A stretch of 64,000 bases of DNA, taken from Candidatus Rifleibacterium amylolyticum (GTDB taxonomy: Bacteria > Muiribacteriota > Ozemobacteria > Ozemobacterales > Ozemobacteraceae). Made by a program: the position numbers and the translations under genes. This document shows positions 9,404-18,572 of the stretch, piece after piece. Location: positions 248,001 to 312,000 of the forward strand of contig JAACJG010000003.1 in assembly GCA_009917695.1 (NCBI GenBank). Reading direction: 5' to 3'. The first letter of the stretch is position 1; every line of letters starts with the position of its first letter. A model generated the notes under the pieces. The model made no database searches. It saw only the letters and a list, made by a program, of their open reading frames with translations, and was not told the origin of the DNA.

Positions 9404-10546
9404 ATGAATGGCAGATGGTCAGTCGACCGAAGAACTTTTATTGGAACTGCTGCGGCCTTGGCTGGAAGTTGCATGTTTGGCCGCTGTGCTCCGGTTTTTG
9501 CGGGGCAGGAAAGCGACTTCCCGGCCGAGTATGTTATGGCTCTGCCAGATGGCCGCCTGCAATGCCAGCTTTGCCCAAATGGCTGTATTCCGGCAGAAGG
9601 TGAAAATGGCAATTGTCGTGCCCGTGGCGTAAGAAACGGTCAGTTTACCAGCCTTGTTTACGGTTTTCCCTGCGTCATCGCAGTTGACCCTGTCGAAAAA
9701 ATGCCGCTGTTTCACTATCATGTGCATGGTCCGGCTTTGTCAATTTCAACCGCAGGCTGTAATCTTGTCTGTCAGTATTGCCAGAACTGGCAGTTCTCCC
9801 AGAAATCGCCGGCAGAAACCGCCAATTTCGCCATGAGCCCTTCAGATATAGTTTTGCGTGCCGTCGATATGCAGCTGCGCACGATCGGCTTTTTTTACAC
9901 AGAACCGACTATCTATATTGAATATATGAAAGATGTGGCGAGACTGGCAAAAAAGAGCAATATCAAAACCGTCATGGTTACCGCCGGTTACATAAACTCG
10001 GAGCCGCTCAAGGATCTTTTTGAGTTGATCGACATGTTTGTGGTTGGTTACAAAGGGTTTACCGAAGGCTTTTATGCCGAAACCATCGGTGGTAAGCTCG
10101 ACCCGGTAAAGAAGGCGCTGATTGCGATAAAGGAAGCAGGATGTCATCTTGAGGTTGTCTCTTTGTTGATACCTGGCAAAAATGATGACATGAATGAATT
10201 TGCGGCCGGTGCCGAGTGGTTCGTTAAAAATCTCGGTAGCGATGTTCCCTGGCATTTCTCGCGCTTTTTGCCGGAATTTCTGCTCAAGAATCTGCCGCCG
10301 ACGCCGAATGGCGTGCTCGAAACGGCGCGCGAAATCGCGATAAAGGCTGGGGTTAAGTATGCATATACCGGTAATAATCCCGGTCAGGAAGGCAACCACA
10401 CCTATTGCCCGGGTTGTGGCAAAAAAGTTGTCGAACGCCTTGGTTTCAAGGTGTTACGCAGTTTCCTATCTGCCGGAAAATGTCAGGACTGCGGTTATCA
10501 GATTCCTGGTGTGTGGCTTGATGATCTGCCGAATGGCAATATCTGA
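9404..10546 (+). CDS. AmmeMemoRadiSam-type radical SAM enzyme with Tat signal
   Basis: 380 residues. The N-terminus SVDRRTFIGTAAALAG is a twin-arginine signal. The radical SAM cluster motif is CNLVCQYC (Cys119, Cys123, Cys126), preceded by a CQLCPNGC motif and followed at the C-terminus by CPGCGKK and CQDCGYQIPG, a zinc-ribbon-like tail. This layout matches the PflA-like radical SAM protein of the AmmeMemoRadiSam group, which usually occurs with AMMECR1 and MEMO1 homologues; neither is nearby. Substrate and reaction are unknown. An exported radical SAM enzyme would be unusual, because the cluster needs reductant. The next gene lies 16 bases downstream. Confidence 0.85.
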   Translation: MNGRWSVDRRTFIGTAAALAGSCMFGRCAPVFAGQESDFPAEYVMALPDGRLQCQLCPNGCIPAEGENGNCRARGVRNGQFTSLVYGFPCVIAVDPVEKMPLFHYHVHGPALSISTAGCNLVCQYCQNWQFSQKSPAETANFAMSPSDIVLRAVDMQLRTIGFFYTEPTIYIEYMKDVARLAKKSNIKTVMVTAGYINSEPLKDLFELIDMFVVGYKGFTEGFYAETIGGKLDPVKKALIAIKEAGCHLEVVSLLIPGKNDDMNEFAAGAEWFVKNLGSDVPWHFSRFLPEFLLKNLPPTPNGVLETAREIAIKAGVKYAYTGNNPGQEGNHTYCPGCGKKVVERLGFKVLRSFLSAGKCQDCGYQIPGVWLDDLPNGNI

Positions 10547-10562
10547 TATCGGAGAATAAATT

Positions 10563-11798
10563 ATGAAAAAAGTGGCAATTCTGCTGTTTTGCCTGATGCT
10601 GGTCAATTCTGCTGTGTTCGCCGAAGACAACTATATCGACGAGCTCGGCGCCCTGGTTGAAGAGATCTCTTTGCTCAACGTCTTGCGTGGACTCTATCTG
10701 AATGAGGAGCAGGCCAGGCAGATTGCGGCGTTTGCTCTCGAAGCCGAAGCGATTCGGGAAAAAGCAAAGGCTGATATTGCGCAGTTGCAAGCTGCCGAGG
10801 CGTTTCGTCAGTTGCGCGATGAACTTTATACCGCTCTGGTCGAAGATCCGCCGAAAATACGCGACAAGGTCGTAGAATTCGATAACCAGGCACATGAGAT
10901 AACCGGTGAGGCTCTCAATAAAATTGCCCGCCTCGAAGACGAGGTGCGCAAGGTTCTTACGCATGGTCAGCAGAAAATTATCTGGGAATTCGTTCCCTGT
11001 ATCGTTCCTGAGCTTGATTTCGAAAATCCGGTGAGAACTGGCCAGGCAGAAGCCAGCAGTCGCTTGTTGCCTGCTCTCAAGCTTATCAGAAACACTCCCG
11101 AAGACATGTGGAAAAAGCACGGACAGGACTATCTCGATCATATTCTCAAGGTAACCGAGCAGGAAGTCGGTAAGATGACTGATGATACCCGTGACGATCT
11201 GCGTCGTCGTCTGGTTAAGCACGCCTGGAAGATAAGAAAAATGAACGAAGCTGACTTTATGATCAATCGCGATAAGCTTGCTGAAGAGTTGCTACTGATT
11301 AATCGCGAGCATACGTTACGCAGCGGTCATCGTATTACCGGCAAAATTGCCCGCTTTCTCCTGTCATCGCATGCAGCAAAGGTGTTGCCCAAGTGGGTAG
11401 AAACGCATTTTAGCCAGTCAGCCGTTCCGACGACTCCTTATGGAACAGATGTAACGCCAGCTTCTGAATCAGTTCCGGTTTCTGAGTCATCGGAATCTAA
11501 TGCTGTTCCGGCCTCATCATCTGAAAATCTCGATCAGTCTCTGGCGCCCGCAACTGAAAAACCGGCCATTGACGCCGACATTCATTTCTGGAACGAGCTG
11601 GTGCCGGCATCTTTGGCCAGACTGGCTGAAACACCTTTTTATGACCATATTTATCACGCTTTTGGCCAGAATTACAGCCGGGCTTTTTTTGACGAGAACA
11701 ATCGCTATGCAGATATTTACGAAGTTATAAACAATGCCGGAAAAATACTCGAAGGCGGTCGCCCGGACTACTACAGTCTTACCCCCGGCGAGCCCTGA
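10563..11798 (+). CDS. Exported helical protein of unknown function
   Basis: 411 residues with a clear signal peptide (cleavage near VFA/ED, residue 20). Residues 30-150 are strongly helical and charged, with the segment LRGLYLNEEQARQI recalling the LTxxQ repeats of Spy/CpxP periplasmic chaperones; the similarity is weak. Residues about 297-335 are Pro/Ser/Glu-rich and probably disordered, followed by a conserved-looking C-terminal domain. GGAG in the preceding TCGGAGAATAA gives the start. It sits 16 bases after the radical SAM gene and may be its periplasmic partner or substrate; that link rests only on position. Confidence 0.65.
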   Translation: MKKVAILLFCLMLVNSAVFAEDNYIDELGALVEEISLLNVLRGLYLNEEQARQIAAFALEAEAIREKAKADIAQLQAAEAFRQLRDELYTALVEDPPKIRDKVVEFDNQAHEITGEALNKIARLEDEVRKVLTHGQQKIIWEFVPCIVPELDFENPVRTGQAEASSRLLPALKLIRNTPEDMWKKHGQDYLDHILKVTEQEVGKMTDDTRDDLRRRLVKHAWKIRKMNEADFMINRDKLAEELLLINREHTLRSGHRITGKIARFLLSSHAAKVLPKWVETHFSQSAVPTTPYGTDVTPASESVPVSESSESNAVPASSSENLDQSLAPATEKPAIDADIHFWNELVPASLARLAETPFYDHIYHAFGQNYSRAFFDENNRYADIYEVINNAGKILEGGRPDYYSLTPGEP

Positions 11799-11807
11799 AA
11801 CGAAAAC

Positions 11808-12797
11808 TCAGGGGTTGATTATGATTGCTGCGCCTCGTGCGGTACCGACCAGCAAGTTGCCGTTTTCATCAAGGCACATGGCTTTTATGTGACTTGACGG
11901 CAGACCATTGGCTTCGGTTAACAGCGGGCCGGGCAGGTTTCCCTGCCAGAACTGAACGCCAACCGGACTGCCAAGCCAGATGCGACTGCCAGTGCGTTGC
12001 AGGTGCGTGACCGGCAGAGCTTTTATGCCATCGACCTTGCGCAGCAGTGACCAGTTTTTGCCGTCGAAAATTGCCAGGCCGCGGCTGGTTCCGGCAATGA
12101 TGCGGTCGTCTGTATAGTCGCAGATGCTGAAAACTTCGCGGGCCGGAAATTCAGGAAAAAGCCATCTGTCGACGTTGAGTTCGACATTTGACTTTATTTC
12201 TGTGCGCAGACGAACGATGCCGTTGCTGCTGCCGAGCCATAAATGCGTAAGCTGCATGAATACCGTCAGCAGGCTGTTGTCATAAAAATGCATGATCTTA
12301 TAGTTGGCGAAGCTCGGATTTATGGTTTCGACGAAGCGGCTGACGCCATGCTCGCGATGACCGAGCCAGAGATAATCATCGGCATCGACATGCATGCAGA
12401 CGACACGGTTATTGAGTAATCCCGGCGCGTCAGGAAACCGCATAGTTTCCCATTTGCCAGAATTGTAGCGGCAGATGCCGAACCCACCAAAGGTTGAATT
12501 CTGGGCGACCCAGATTTCATTGTTCAAAACGGCAACCGAAGTTATGTTGCCGGCTGCTGAAAGCGGGGAATTTTCTGGAGTAAATGACTGAATCGAGCCG
12601 TCGCTGGCTTCGACAAACAGGCTGTTGATGGAGGCCCAGACGCGCAGCCCGTCATTGGCAGCTACTGCCTTTATTTCTCGGTCAGCGATCGCCGGATGTG
12701 AAATCTTTGATATGGCAAAGGTTTCTTCTGATCTGGCCTGCGAAAAACTGATGCAGAAAAGAATGATCAGTATAGTCATCAGTCTGAATCTTTTCAT
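11808..12797 (-). CDS. Exported beta-propeller protein (two-component regulator propeller repeats)
   Basis: 329 residues, starting at the ATG at 12797, with a GAGG ribosome site and a signal peptide (residues 1-22). An in-frame ATG at 12830 lies inside the preceding terminator hairpin and was not used. Propeller blades are marked by WLGHREHGVSRF, WLGSSNGIVRL, IIAGTSRGLAIFDG, WLGSPVGVQFW and LLVGTARGAAII, the Reg_prop pattern found in hybrid two-component sensors, but no kinase or membrane sensor domain is attached. It is probably a periplasmic binding or scaffold protein. A second propeller protein lies at 17301-18281, upstream in the same cluster. Confidence 0.8.
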   Translation of the reverse strand: MKRFRLMTILIILFCISFSQARSEETFAISKISHPAIADREIKAVAANDGLRVWASINSLFVEASDGSIQSFTPENSPLSAAGNITSVAVLNNEIWVAQNSTFGGFGICRYNSGKWETMRFPDAPGLLNNRVVCMHVDADDYLWLGHREHGVSRFVETINPSFANYKIMHFYDNSLLTVFMQLTHLWLGSSNGIVRLRTEIKSNVELNVDRWLFPEFPAREVFSICDYTDDRIIAGTSRGLAIFDGKNWSLLRKVDGIKALPVTHLQRTGSRIWLGSPVGVQFWQGNLPGPLLTEANGLPSSHIKAMCLDENGNLLVGTARGAAIIINP

Positions 12798-12821
12798 ATC
12801 AGAAACCTCGCGGATGAAATA

Positions 12822-12856
12822 AGCCCTCATGCAGGTATGATACCTGCATGAGGGCT
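12822..12856 (-). terminator. Perfect 35-base palindrome acting as terminator
   Basis: Two 17-base arms, AGCCCTCATGCAGGTAT and its exact complement, meet at a single central base (12839). On the minus strand the hairpin is followed by TATTTCATCC, a modest T-rich tail. It lies between the 915-residue exported gene and the propeller gene, so it probably ends or attenuates the upstream transcript; it could also stabilise the mRNA end. Confidence 0.75.
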
Positions 12857-12879
12857 CGAATTCAACAGATTATCGCAGA

Positions 12880-15627
12880 TCAGCGATTATCGATAGATCT
12901 GGTTCTGAAACTGGCTGGCAGAACGTTGATATTGAACTTGAGTTCACGGGCCTCACCTATGCCGCCGTCTTTGGCGCGATCATAGGCTTTAACTCGGAAC
13001 TGATACCAGCCGGCTGCCCGGAAGATGTGATAAAAACTGACTTTGGGGTCGAATTCGTTGAGCTCGAATTTGCCAAGCCCGCTGCCGTCTTTAACAATCC
13101 TGTTGCTGCTGACGATCTGGCCATCCTGTTCGTATTCGAGGTCTTCGAGTTTGCCGGTTGGCTGCTGATTATCATTGAGGGCTTCGATTTCGACCTCGGT
13201 CTTGAGAATGCCCCGGAACGGAGTCAGGCTGTCGATGTTGTCGTAAGGGGCAATGCTGAAGCGCATGCGCTGGTCTTCGACCGGAATGCCGTTTTTGTCG
13301 GGACCATCGGGATCGGTCGGGAACATTGGCAGCTTTTCCTGGGTGCCATCAACTTTGACCACCATCCATTCGCTGCCGGTCATGTCGATATCGCCGGCAA
13401 CGCCGTCTTCGCCGTGATTCTTTACAGTCCCTGATTTTACGTCTTTGCTTACTAACTGGCCCCCGGCTTCAATTGCTTCAACCGGAGGAATACCGATTTT
13501 ATGAGTGACGCCGTTATTCATGTCTTCGGCTTCGACGTTGATCAGCGGTTTGCTGAAAGCAGCCACGTCTTCGACTTTGATCAGAGAACCGGCAGGAGCT
13601 GCGTTACCGCAGCAGTTTGAAACTTCCTGGGTCATCAGACAATCAGGCGGATGGCTCATTGAGTCACCATAATAGAGCTCGGCGAGGGTTTTGCGGTTGG
13701 CATCGTCAATTCCGGCACTGGCGAGTACCTGGCGTTCTGTACCAGACATTTTCTTGCCGGCAATCGGAGTTGCGCTGTGATCGTTCCATTCAATCGAATT
13801 GGTTGCGAAGTGTCTGGGCAGGATGACGCGCTTTCCGGCCACAGTCCATGAGCCACTGGTTACTTCTATAGTTTGACCAGTGGCAGGATCGGTTTTATTG
13901 ACAGGTTTTTCGTTGTGCTGAGAAGGGATGTTCTCGAGAGCAATTGGCCCTACGATACATCTGCCAAGATGAACTTCGAAGCCGATCGGGGCGAATCTGG
14001 TTGCTTCGCGCGTGCCCTCATTCGAGCTGTCGATGAAGGTTTTCAGCTCCTGCATGGCGGTGCGGGCATCAACTGCTGCCTGTGAAGTTTTTCCGGCTAA
14101 CTCATCCATGATGTCAGCGTAGACCGACAATTCGGCTGAACTCTTCTTCTTCCAGGCTTCGTTGAGCTCGTTGGTGCGGGTTACCGGGTCGCCGTTCTGA
14201 TAGAGGCAGTAATATACGACTCCCTTTTCCCAGGGTTCTAGGAATTTTCCGGGCCAGCTGTTGGTATAGCGGTCGGCAATGAATTTGTCGCGCTTTTCCT
14301 GCGGCTGGTGCTTCCAGTAGGGGTGATGTGATTCGTAATATTCTCGTTCGCGCGAACTGTAAGCTCGACCAAGATAGGGGCCGTAGGTGCCGTTAGACTT
14401 GAGAAAGTAAAAGAACATCACGGATTCGAGATTGCTGGCTCCGTCATAGAAAGGATTTGGCAGCTGATAAAGTTCATCCGGGCTGAACTGATATTCAAAG
14501 TTGCTGGTGATTGCCGGAGACTCGGGCTGCAGGTCTGAATTCTCGTTCTCATAGGAAACCGTCATGCCATCAGGTCCGCCGTTGTAACCAAGATATTTGC
14601 CGACTACGCCAGGATAGACGGAGCCCTGAGGGTTGAGGAAATCCTGAGAGATTTCAGGGTATGAGTAATCTTCAACGTAGACCATGCTGTAGTCGGTAAA
14701 CTCGTTGTAAGTTTTTCCGTCGATTTCAGCGGTAAGGTTCCATGAGTCTTTAAGTGCATCTGGCACAGGTTTGGTTGTCTTGTTGGCGCCTTCCGGGCCG
14801 AATTTTACGAAAGCGCTGTCATCTGGGAGAGCTCCAAGATTTGCGGTTCCGGGAATGTCTCCGTCAGGATTTGCTGTGCCGACCGCGGCTTCAGGGTAAC
14901 CGTTGCCTGCGGTTGCTGGAGCAGGAACTTCGGCGCGCTCATAGGTCATGATCATGCCGACCTGCTGTAGAAATTTCGAACCAGCAACGTCGTCGCGGCC
15001 ACGGATACCTGAGTCAAAAGCAGTGGTGTGCTTGTTTACGAACAACTTTTTGTCAGGAATATCGCTTTCGCTTTTGGCTCCGGTTGCCATTTCCTTGAAG
15101 AACTGTGCATTGACAAGGTTTGGCCTGAGAAATGGTGTCCATACGCTGCCACCCGAAGTTCCATTCTTGTTGCCATTGTCAAGGTCCTTTTTTCTGTCGT
15201 CGGGTTGCTCAAAGAACCAGTGATACTTAACGTTGCGATAAATGTAGAACTTGTTGCTAGACTTCTCTTTGACTATAAAGGGAAATTTGTCTTTGCCGGC
15301 GCCGGTGTTGCGATAAATCAGCGTGGCGTCAGTGAGCATGTTGGCTTTGTTCTTGACGACCGGCTGTGGCTCGTAAAGCGGCATCCAGATGGCTATCTGG
15401 GCTTCCGGCTTGTCGGAATAGCCTGGTACGCGCTCGATGTTCATGCCGTCGGCCAGCGGGCCATCAGCTTCGAACTTTGAGTCGAACGGCCTGATCATAG
15501 ACTGCGGAAAATAACTCGATTCTTTGCCGGGTGTCACCTCTACCGCTGATAATGGCAGGGTTGCGGCCAGGCCGATCAGTAAAAGAAAAACAATACAGAA
15601 CGGTCTTTGCACTCTATTAGATCTCAT
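12880..15627 (-). CDS. Large exported protein of unknown function
   Basis: 915 residues from the ATG at 15627, which has an ideal AGGAGGAG site. A signal peptide ends near LPLSA/VE. No catalytic motif is recognisable. The protein is rich in Tyr, Pro, Asp and Gly, consistent with secreted beta-domains, and contains a Cys cluster (SNCCG) about two-thirds along. The last 110 residues look like an Ig/PKD-type domain (AGWYQFRVKAYDRAKDGGIG). It is the third gene of a minus-strand operon behind a propeller protein and a TPR protein; gene order suggests the three work together at the cell surface. Its only start alternative, at 15654, lies upstream of the ribosome site. Confidence 0.75.
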   Translation of the reverse strand: MRSNRVQRPFCIVFLLLIGLAATLPLSAVEVTPGKESSYFPQSMIRPFDSKFEADGPLADGMNIERVPGYSDKPEAQIAIWMPLYEPQPVVKNKANMLTDATLIYRNTGAGKDKFPFIVKEKSSNKFYIYRNVKYHWFFEQPDDRKKDLDNGNKNGTSGGSVWTPFLRPNLVNAQFFKEMATGAKSESDIPDKKLFVNKHTTAFDSGIRGRDDVAGSKFLQQVGMIMTYERAEVPAPATAGNGYPEAAVGTANPDGDIPGTANLGALPDDSAFVKFGPEGANKTTKPVPDALKDSWNLTAEIDGKTYNEFTDYSMVYVEDYSYPEISQDFLNPQGSVYPGVVGKYLGYNGGPDGMTVSYENENSDLQPESPAITSNFEYQFSPDELYQLPNPFYDGASNLESVMFFYFLKSNGTYGPYLGRAYSSREREYYESHHPYWKHQPQEKRDKFIADRYTNSWPGKFLEPWEKGVVYYCLYQNGDPVTRTNELNEAWKKKSSAELSVYADIMDELAGKTSQAAVDARTAMQELKTFIDSSNEGTREATRFAPIGFEVHLGRCIVGPIALENIPSQHNEKPVNKTDPATGQTIEVTSGSWTVAGKRVILPRHFATNSIEWNDHSATPIAGKKMSGTERQVLASAGIDDANRKTLAELYYGDSMSHPPDCLMTQEVSNCCGNAAPAGSLIKVEDVAAFSKPLINVEAEDMNNGVTHKIGIPPVEAIEAGGQLVSKDVKSGTVKNHGEDGVAGDIDMTGSEWMVVKVDGTQEKLPMFPTDPDGPDKNGIPVEDQRMRFSIAPYDNIDSLTPFRGILKTEVEIEALNDNQQPTGKLEDLEYEQDGQIVSSNRIVKDGSGLGKFELNEFDPKVSFYHIFRAAGWYQFRVKAYDRAKDGGIGEARELKFNINVLPASFRTRSIDNR

Positions 15628-15654
15628 AACTCCTCCTGAGTTGATTTTGAACAC

Positions 15655-17301
15655 TCAATTAGTCTTAAGCTGGCTTTGAATCAGCGCTTCAAATTCGCGG
15701 GCTCTTCTTATGCCCTCTTCGTTTTCGTAGAGCCAGCGCTTTACAGCTGGTGCTGCCGATGAATCAGGGTTTTTGGCAAGATAATCCTGAAAGTAGCTGT
15801 AGGCAAATTCCTGATTGGCCATGGCACGGTAGACCCGGCTGAATCGCGGCCGGTCACGCACCAGCAGATCGCCGGGAAACGACTCGTGACCCCTGCCGGA
15901 ATAGAGCTGGCCAAGTCGCAGTTTGGCCTGGTAGGCGATATCGTCTTCGTAAAGCGCAAGCAGACTGTAGATCTGCATCGCCTTTGCCGGATATTCGTCG
16001 AGTTCCAGGAAGACTGCTTTCCAGAATTCAACACGCGGGTCGCCTCTAACAATGCTTTCGCATTTGGCAAGGTGGAGATTTGCCCGATAATCGCCGCCTC
16101 TGGCGAGTATTTCGAGCATTCCCAGATTGACGTCAAAATTTTCAGGGTTCATTTCATAGGCGAGATTGAACATTACCAGAGCGAAGCCATTGTTATCATT
16201 TTTGAGGTAGGCTTTGCCAAGACTGACGAGCGGCATATAACTTTCGGGCCACTGTGCTCTCGCCTTTTGCAGAATTTCTATGGCTTTGGGAAACTGGCTC
16301 ATGCGTTGATAAACGTCGCCAAGGCCAAGATAGGCCAGCATGTTACTGGTATCGCTCTTGATGACCTTTTCGTAATCTTTTACCGCCTGCTGATACTGTT
16401 TTCTTTCAGTAGCAAGCTGAGCCGAAAGAATGAGCAGGTCGACATTCTCTGGATCCTTTTTCAACAGCGGCGAAAGGATGGTCTCGGCCTTTGCCAGGTC
16501 GGGTTTGCCCGCATATATGCAGGCTCTGGCCCAGGCAGTCTGTTGTTTGAATGATAGATCGGTTTTGCCGGCCTTTTCAAGGGCGGCGTAGACGCGCATG
16601 GCTTTTTGGTAATAACTGCTGCCAACCATTTCGAGAATATCTGCCGTCTTCAAAAGCAGGTCGATGTTGTCTGGTTCGATATCAACTGTTGCCAGCAATT
16701 CGTCGGCGGCAGCCTGTATCCGCCCGGCATCGACGTGCATCATTGCTTTTCGATAACCATTGCGTGCTTTCGAATTTTTCAGGCTGGCAAGATCGTAAAT
16801 GTTCTTTTCGTCATCAGGCGCCTGATTCTGTACTGGTGGCGCTTCTGGTTTCGTGTCGGCCGGAGGTTCAACCGGCGCGCTTTCGCCTGCAGCAACTTTA
16901 GTCGGCTCGCTGCCAGCTTCAGGTTCTTCAACTGTTGCGCTGAAATCTGTTTCGTGAGCTTTGCTTTCATCACTGCCCGCCGGCTTTTTCGCCTGGGTGA
17001 GCTCACGCAGCTTTTTGGCCCGGTCGAGAGCTTTGTCCGCCAGATCTATGCGCCCGAGCTTGCGCAGAGAAATACTGAAAAGATACCAGGCTTCTGCGTG
17101 CCGCGGATGGTCTTTTATTTCATCCTTGCGCTGGGTCAGCAGCTTGTTGAATAATTCAGCTGACATCTGGAACTTGCCCGTCTGAATGAGTGCTTTGCCT
17201 GATTCTATGTTGAGTTCAATATCGTCGCCAGCTGTAACTGCAGATATTGTAAGAGTTAACAGACAGGCAAGGATAATGCCGGTAAATTTTGCCACCTTCA
17301 T
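15655..17301 (-). CDS. Exported TPR-repeat protein
   Basis: 548 residues, with a signal peptide (cleavage near VTA/GD). TPR units occur at the N-terminus (AEAWYLFSISLRKLGRIDLADKAL) and densely from about residue 170 to 430. Between them, residues 100-160 are rich in Pro, Glu, Ala and Lys, a flexible linker. TPR domains bind other proteins, so it may scaffold assembly of the large exported protein encoded next. The start overlaps the stop of the upstream propeller gene by one base (TAATG), so the two are translationally coupled; its stop lies 27 bases before the next start. Confidence 0.8.
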   Translation of the reverse strand: MKVAKFTGIILACLLTLTISAVTAGDDIELNIESGKALIQTGKFQMSAELFNKLLTQRKDEIKDHPRHAEAWYLFSISLRKLGRIDLADKALDRAKKLRELTQAKKPAGSDESKAHETDFSATVEEPEAGSEPTKVAAGESAPVEPPADTKPEAPPVQNQAPDDEKNIYDLASLKNSKARNGYRKAMMHVDAGRIQAAADELLATVDIEPDNIDLLLKTADILEMVGSSYYQKAMRVYAALEKAGKTDLSFKQQTAWARACIYAGKPDLAKAETILSPLLKKDPENVDLLILSAQLATERKQYQQAVKDYEKVIKSDTSNMLAYLGLGDVYQRMSQFPKAIEILQKARAQWPESYMPLVSLGKAYLKNDNNGFALVMFNLAYEMNPENFDVNLGMLEILARGGDYRANLHLAKCESIVRGDPRVEFWKAVFLELDEYPAKAMQIYSLLALYEDDIAYQAKLRLGQLYSGRGHESFPGDLLVRDRPRFSRVYRAMANQEFAYSYFQDYLAKNPDSSAAPAVKRWLYENEEGIRRAREFEALIQSQLKTN

Positions 17302-18281
17302 TACTTGTTCTCCTCAAGACCTTTATCGCTGAAAAGATATTTCAATGTAAAGTTTGTACCACTATCTGATATATAGATTTTACCATCAGTCGTACCAATA
17401 AAAAACCTGTTTTTTGCGTCGAATGCTGCACACTTTGCATTTGCTACCGGGTCAGTCAGCTTGCAGACAACACCATTTACAAGCTGCCAGACAGATTTGT
17501 CACCTATAACCAGTGTTTGCGAAGCAGACGGCAATATAAAATGAATCATACCATCTATTTCTGTTACCTTTGTCGGGTCTTTGCCAGGCAGTAATTCATA
17601 GAGACCGTTTCTGGTGGTTGCGATCAGCAGTCTGTCATTATCTACAGCCAGATGGTTTATGCCCCGGTTGAGCTGGGCGTATTGCGGCTTCCACTCATGA
17701 ACAGAAATGCCGGTTGAGTAAAGTCCGGTCGAAGTGCCAAGCCATAGACGATGTTGCCACTCGACTATCGAGTTGACCCACGCAAGATTTACTGGTTGTA
17801 TCTGGCTGACTGGTAGCCAGCTGTCGTCTTTAAAATATGCGGTACCACTACCTACTGAACCGATAAGAACGGTTGTCGATGAGGTAACAGTCAGAGCGTG
17901 CAGCTTGCCAAAACCATCGTGCTGCTTTACTGGTTCGATCTGATCGAGCTCGGTGTTTATTCGAATACATCCGCCTCCAGCTGTGGCTACCCAGAGATAA
18001 TGACCGTCGAACAGCAGATTGTTGATCATCGGGTAAGGTTGCTGTGTCTTTTCATCGAAGAATCTGGTGATTTTCTTTTCGTCTGCAACCCATAATCCGC
18101 GGCCAAAGCTGCCGATCCAGAGTCTTCCGCGCTGATCGAAAGCCATGCTGCGGATTGTGGCGTCGTGGTTGGCAAACTTTGTTTGTGCGACTGATGTTTT
18201 GTACAAGTAAAGAACAGCGATTATCAATGCCGGAATTATCAGTGACAGCCTGTTGTTGCTTAGTTTAAAGGTTGCCCCCAT
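17301..18281 (-). CDS. Membrane-anchored beta-propeller protein
   Basis: 326 residues. A hydrophobic segment (about residues 13-30, LIIPALIIAVLYLYKT) is an uncleaved anchor or signal peptide. Propeller blades follow: LWIGSFGRGLWV, LWVATAGGGCIRI, LWLGTSTGLYSTG and LLIATTRNGLYEL, the same Reg_prop type as the gene at 11808. It is the first gene of the minus-strand operon with the TPR protein and the 915-residue protein. No signalling domain is fused to it. AAAGGT lies just upstream of the ATG. Confidence 0.78.
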   Translation of the reverse strand: MGATFKLSNNRLSLIIPALIIAVLYLYKTSVAQTKFANHDATIRSMAFDQRGRLWIGSFGRGLWVADEKKITRFFDEKTQQPYPMINNLLFDGHYLWVATAGGGCIRINTELDQIEPVKQHDGFGKLHALTVTSSTTVLIGSVGSGTAYFKDDSWLPVSQIQPVNLAWVNSIVEWQHRLWLGTSTGLYSTGISVHEWKPQYAQLNRGINHLAVDNDRLLIATTRNGLYELLPGKDPTKVTEIDGMIHFILPSASQTLVIGDKSVWQLVNGVVCKLTDPVANAKCAAFDAKNRFFIGTTDGKIYISDSGTNFTLKYLFSDKGLEENK

Positions 18282-18484
18282 TTTGCCTGCACCTTTCAGA
18301 TGACATCAGTATTGTTTCATGTTATGAGATTTTGCTTTTCGTACATCTATACGATCATACCGACTCTAAAGTTACACTTAATGGAAATTATCTGTTTTCT
18401 GGTTCTATTCCAAGATAATGAGAATGTCTGGCATTTCAGTGGTTTTAAACAAATCGATTGAGTTTTTCAGCCGTTTTATGTATC

Positions 18485-18513
18485 TTGACAGTGGTCGGGG
18501 GGTATGCTAGTAT
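18485..18513 (+). promoter_or_regulatory. Sigma-70 promoter upstream of hpf
   Basis: TTGACA at 18485-18490, a 17-base spacer, then TAGTAT at 18508-18513. It points at hpf, about 60 bases downstream. The remaining 200 bases of this gap (18282-18484) show no other gene. Confidence 0.8.
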
Positions 18514-18572
18514 TTGCTACCCTGATCATATCCGGGGAATAGCGTCTATTCCTCATCATTCGGAGGCTTTTT

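Noticed and set aside
12798-12830. Upstream ATG of the propeller gene
   Set aside because: It falls in the terminator hairpin; ATG 12797 has a GAGG site and starts a signal peptide.
13027-13434. Plus-strand frame inside the 915-residue exported gene
   Set aside because: Antisense shadow; no start signal.
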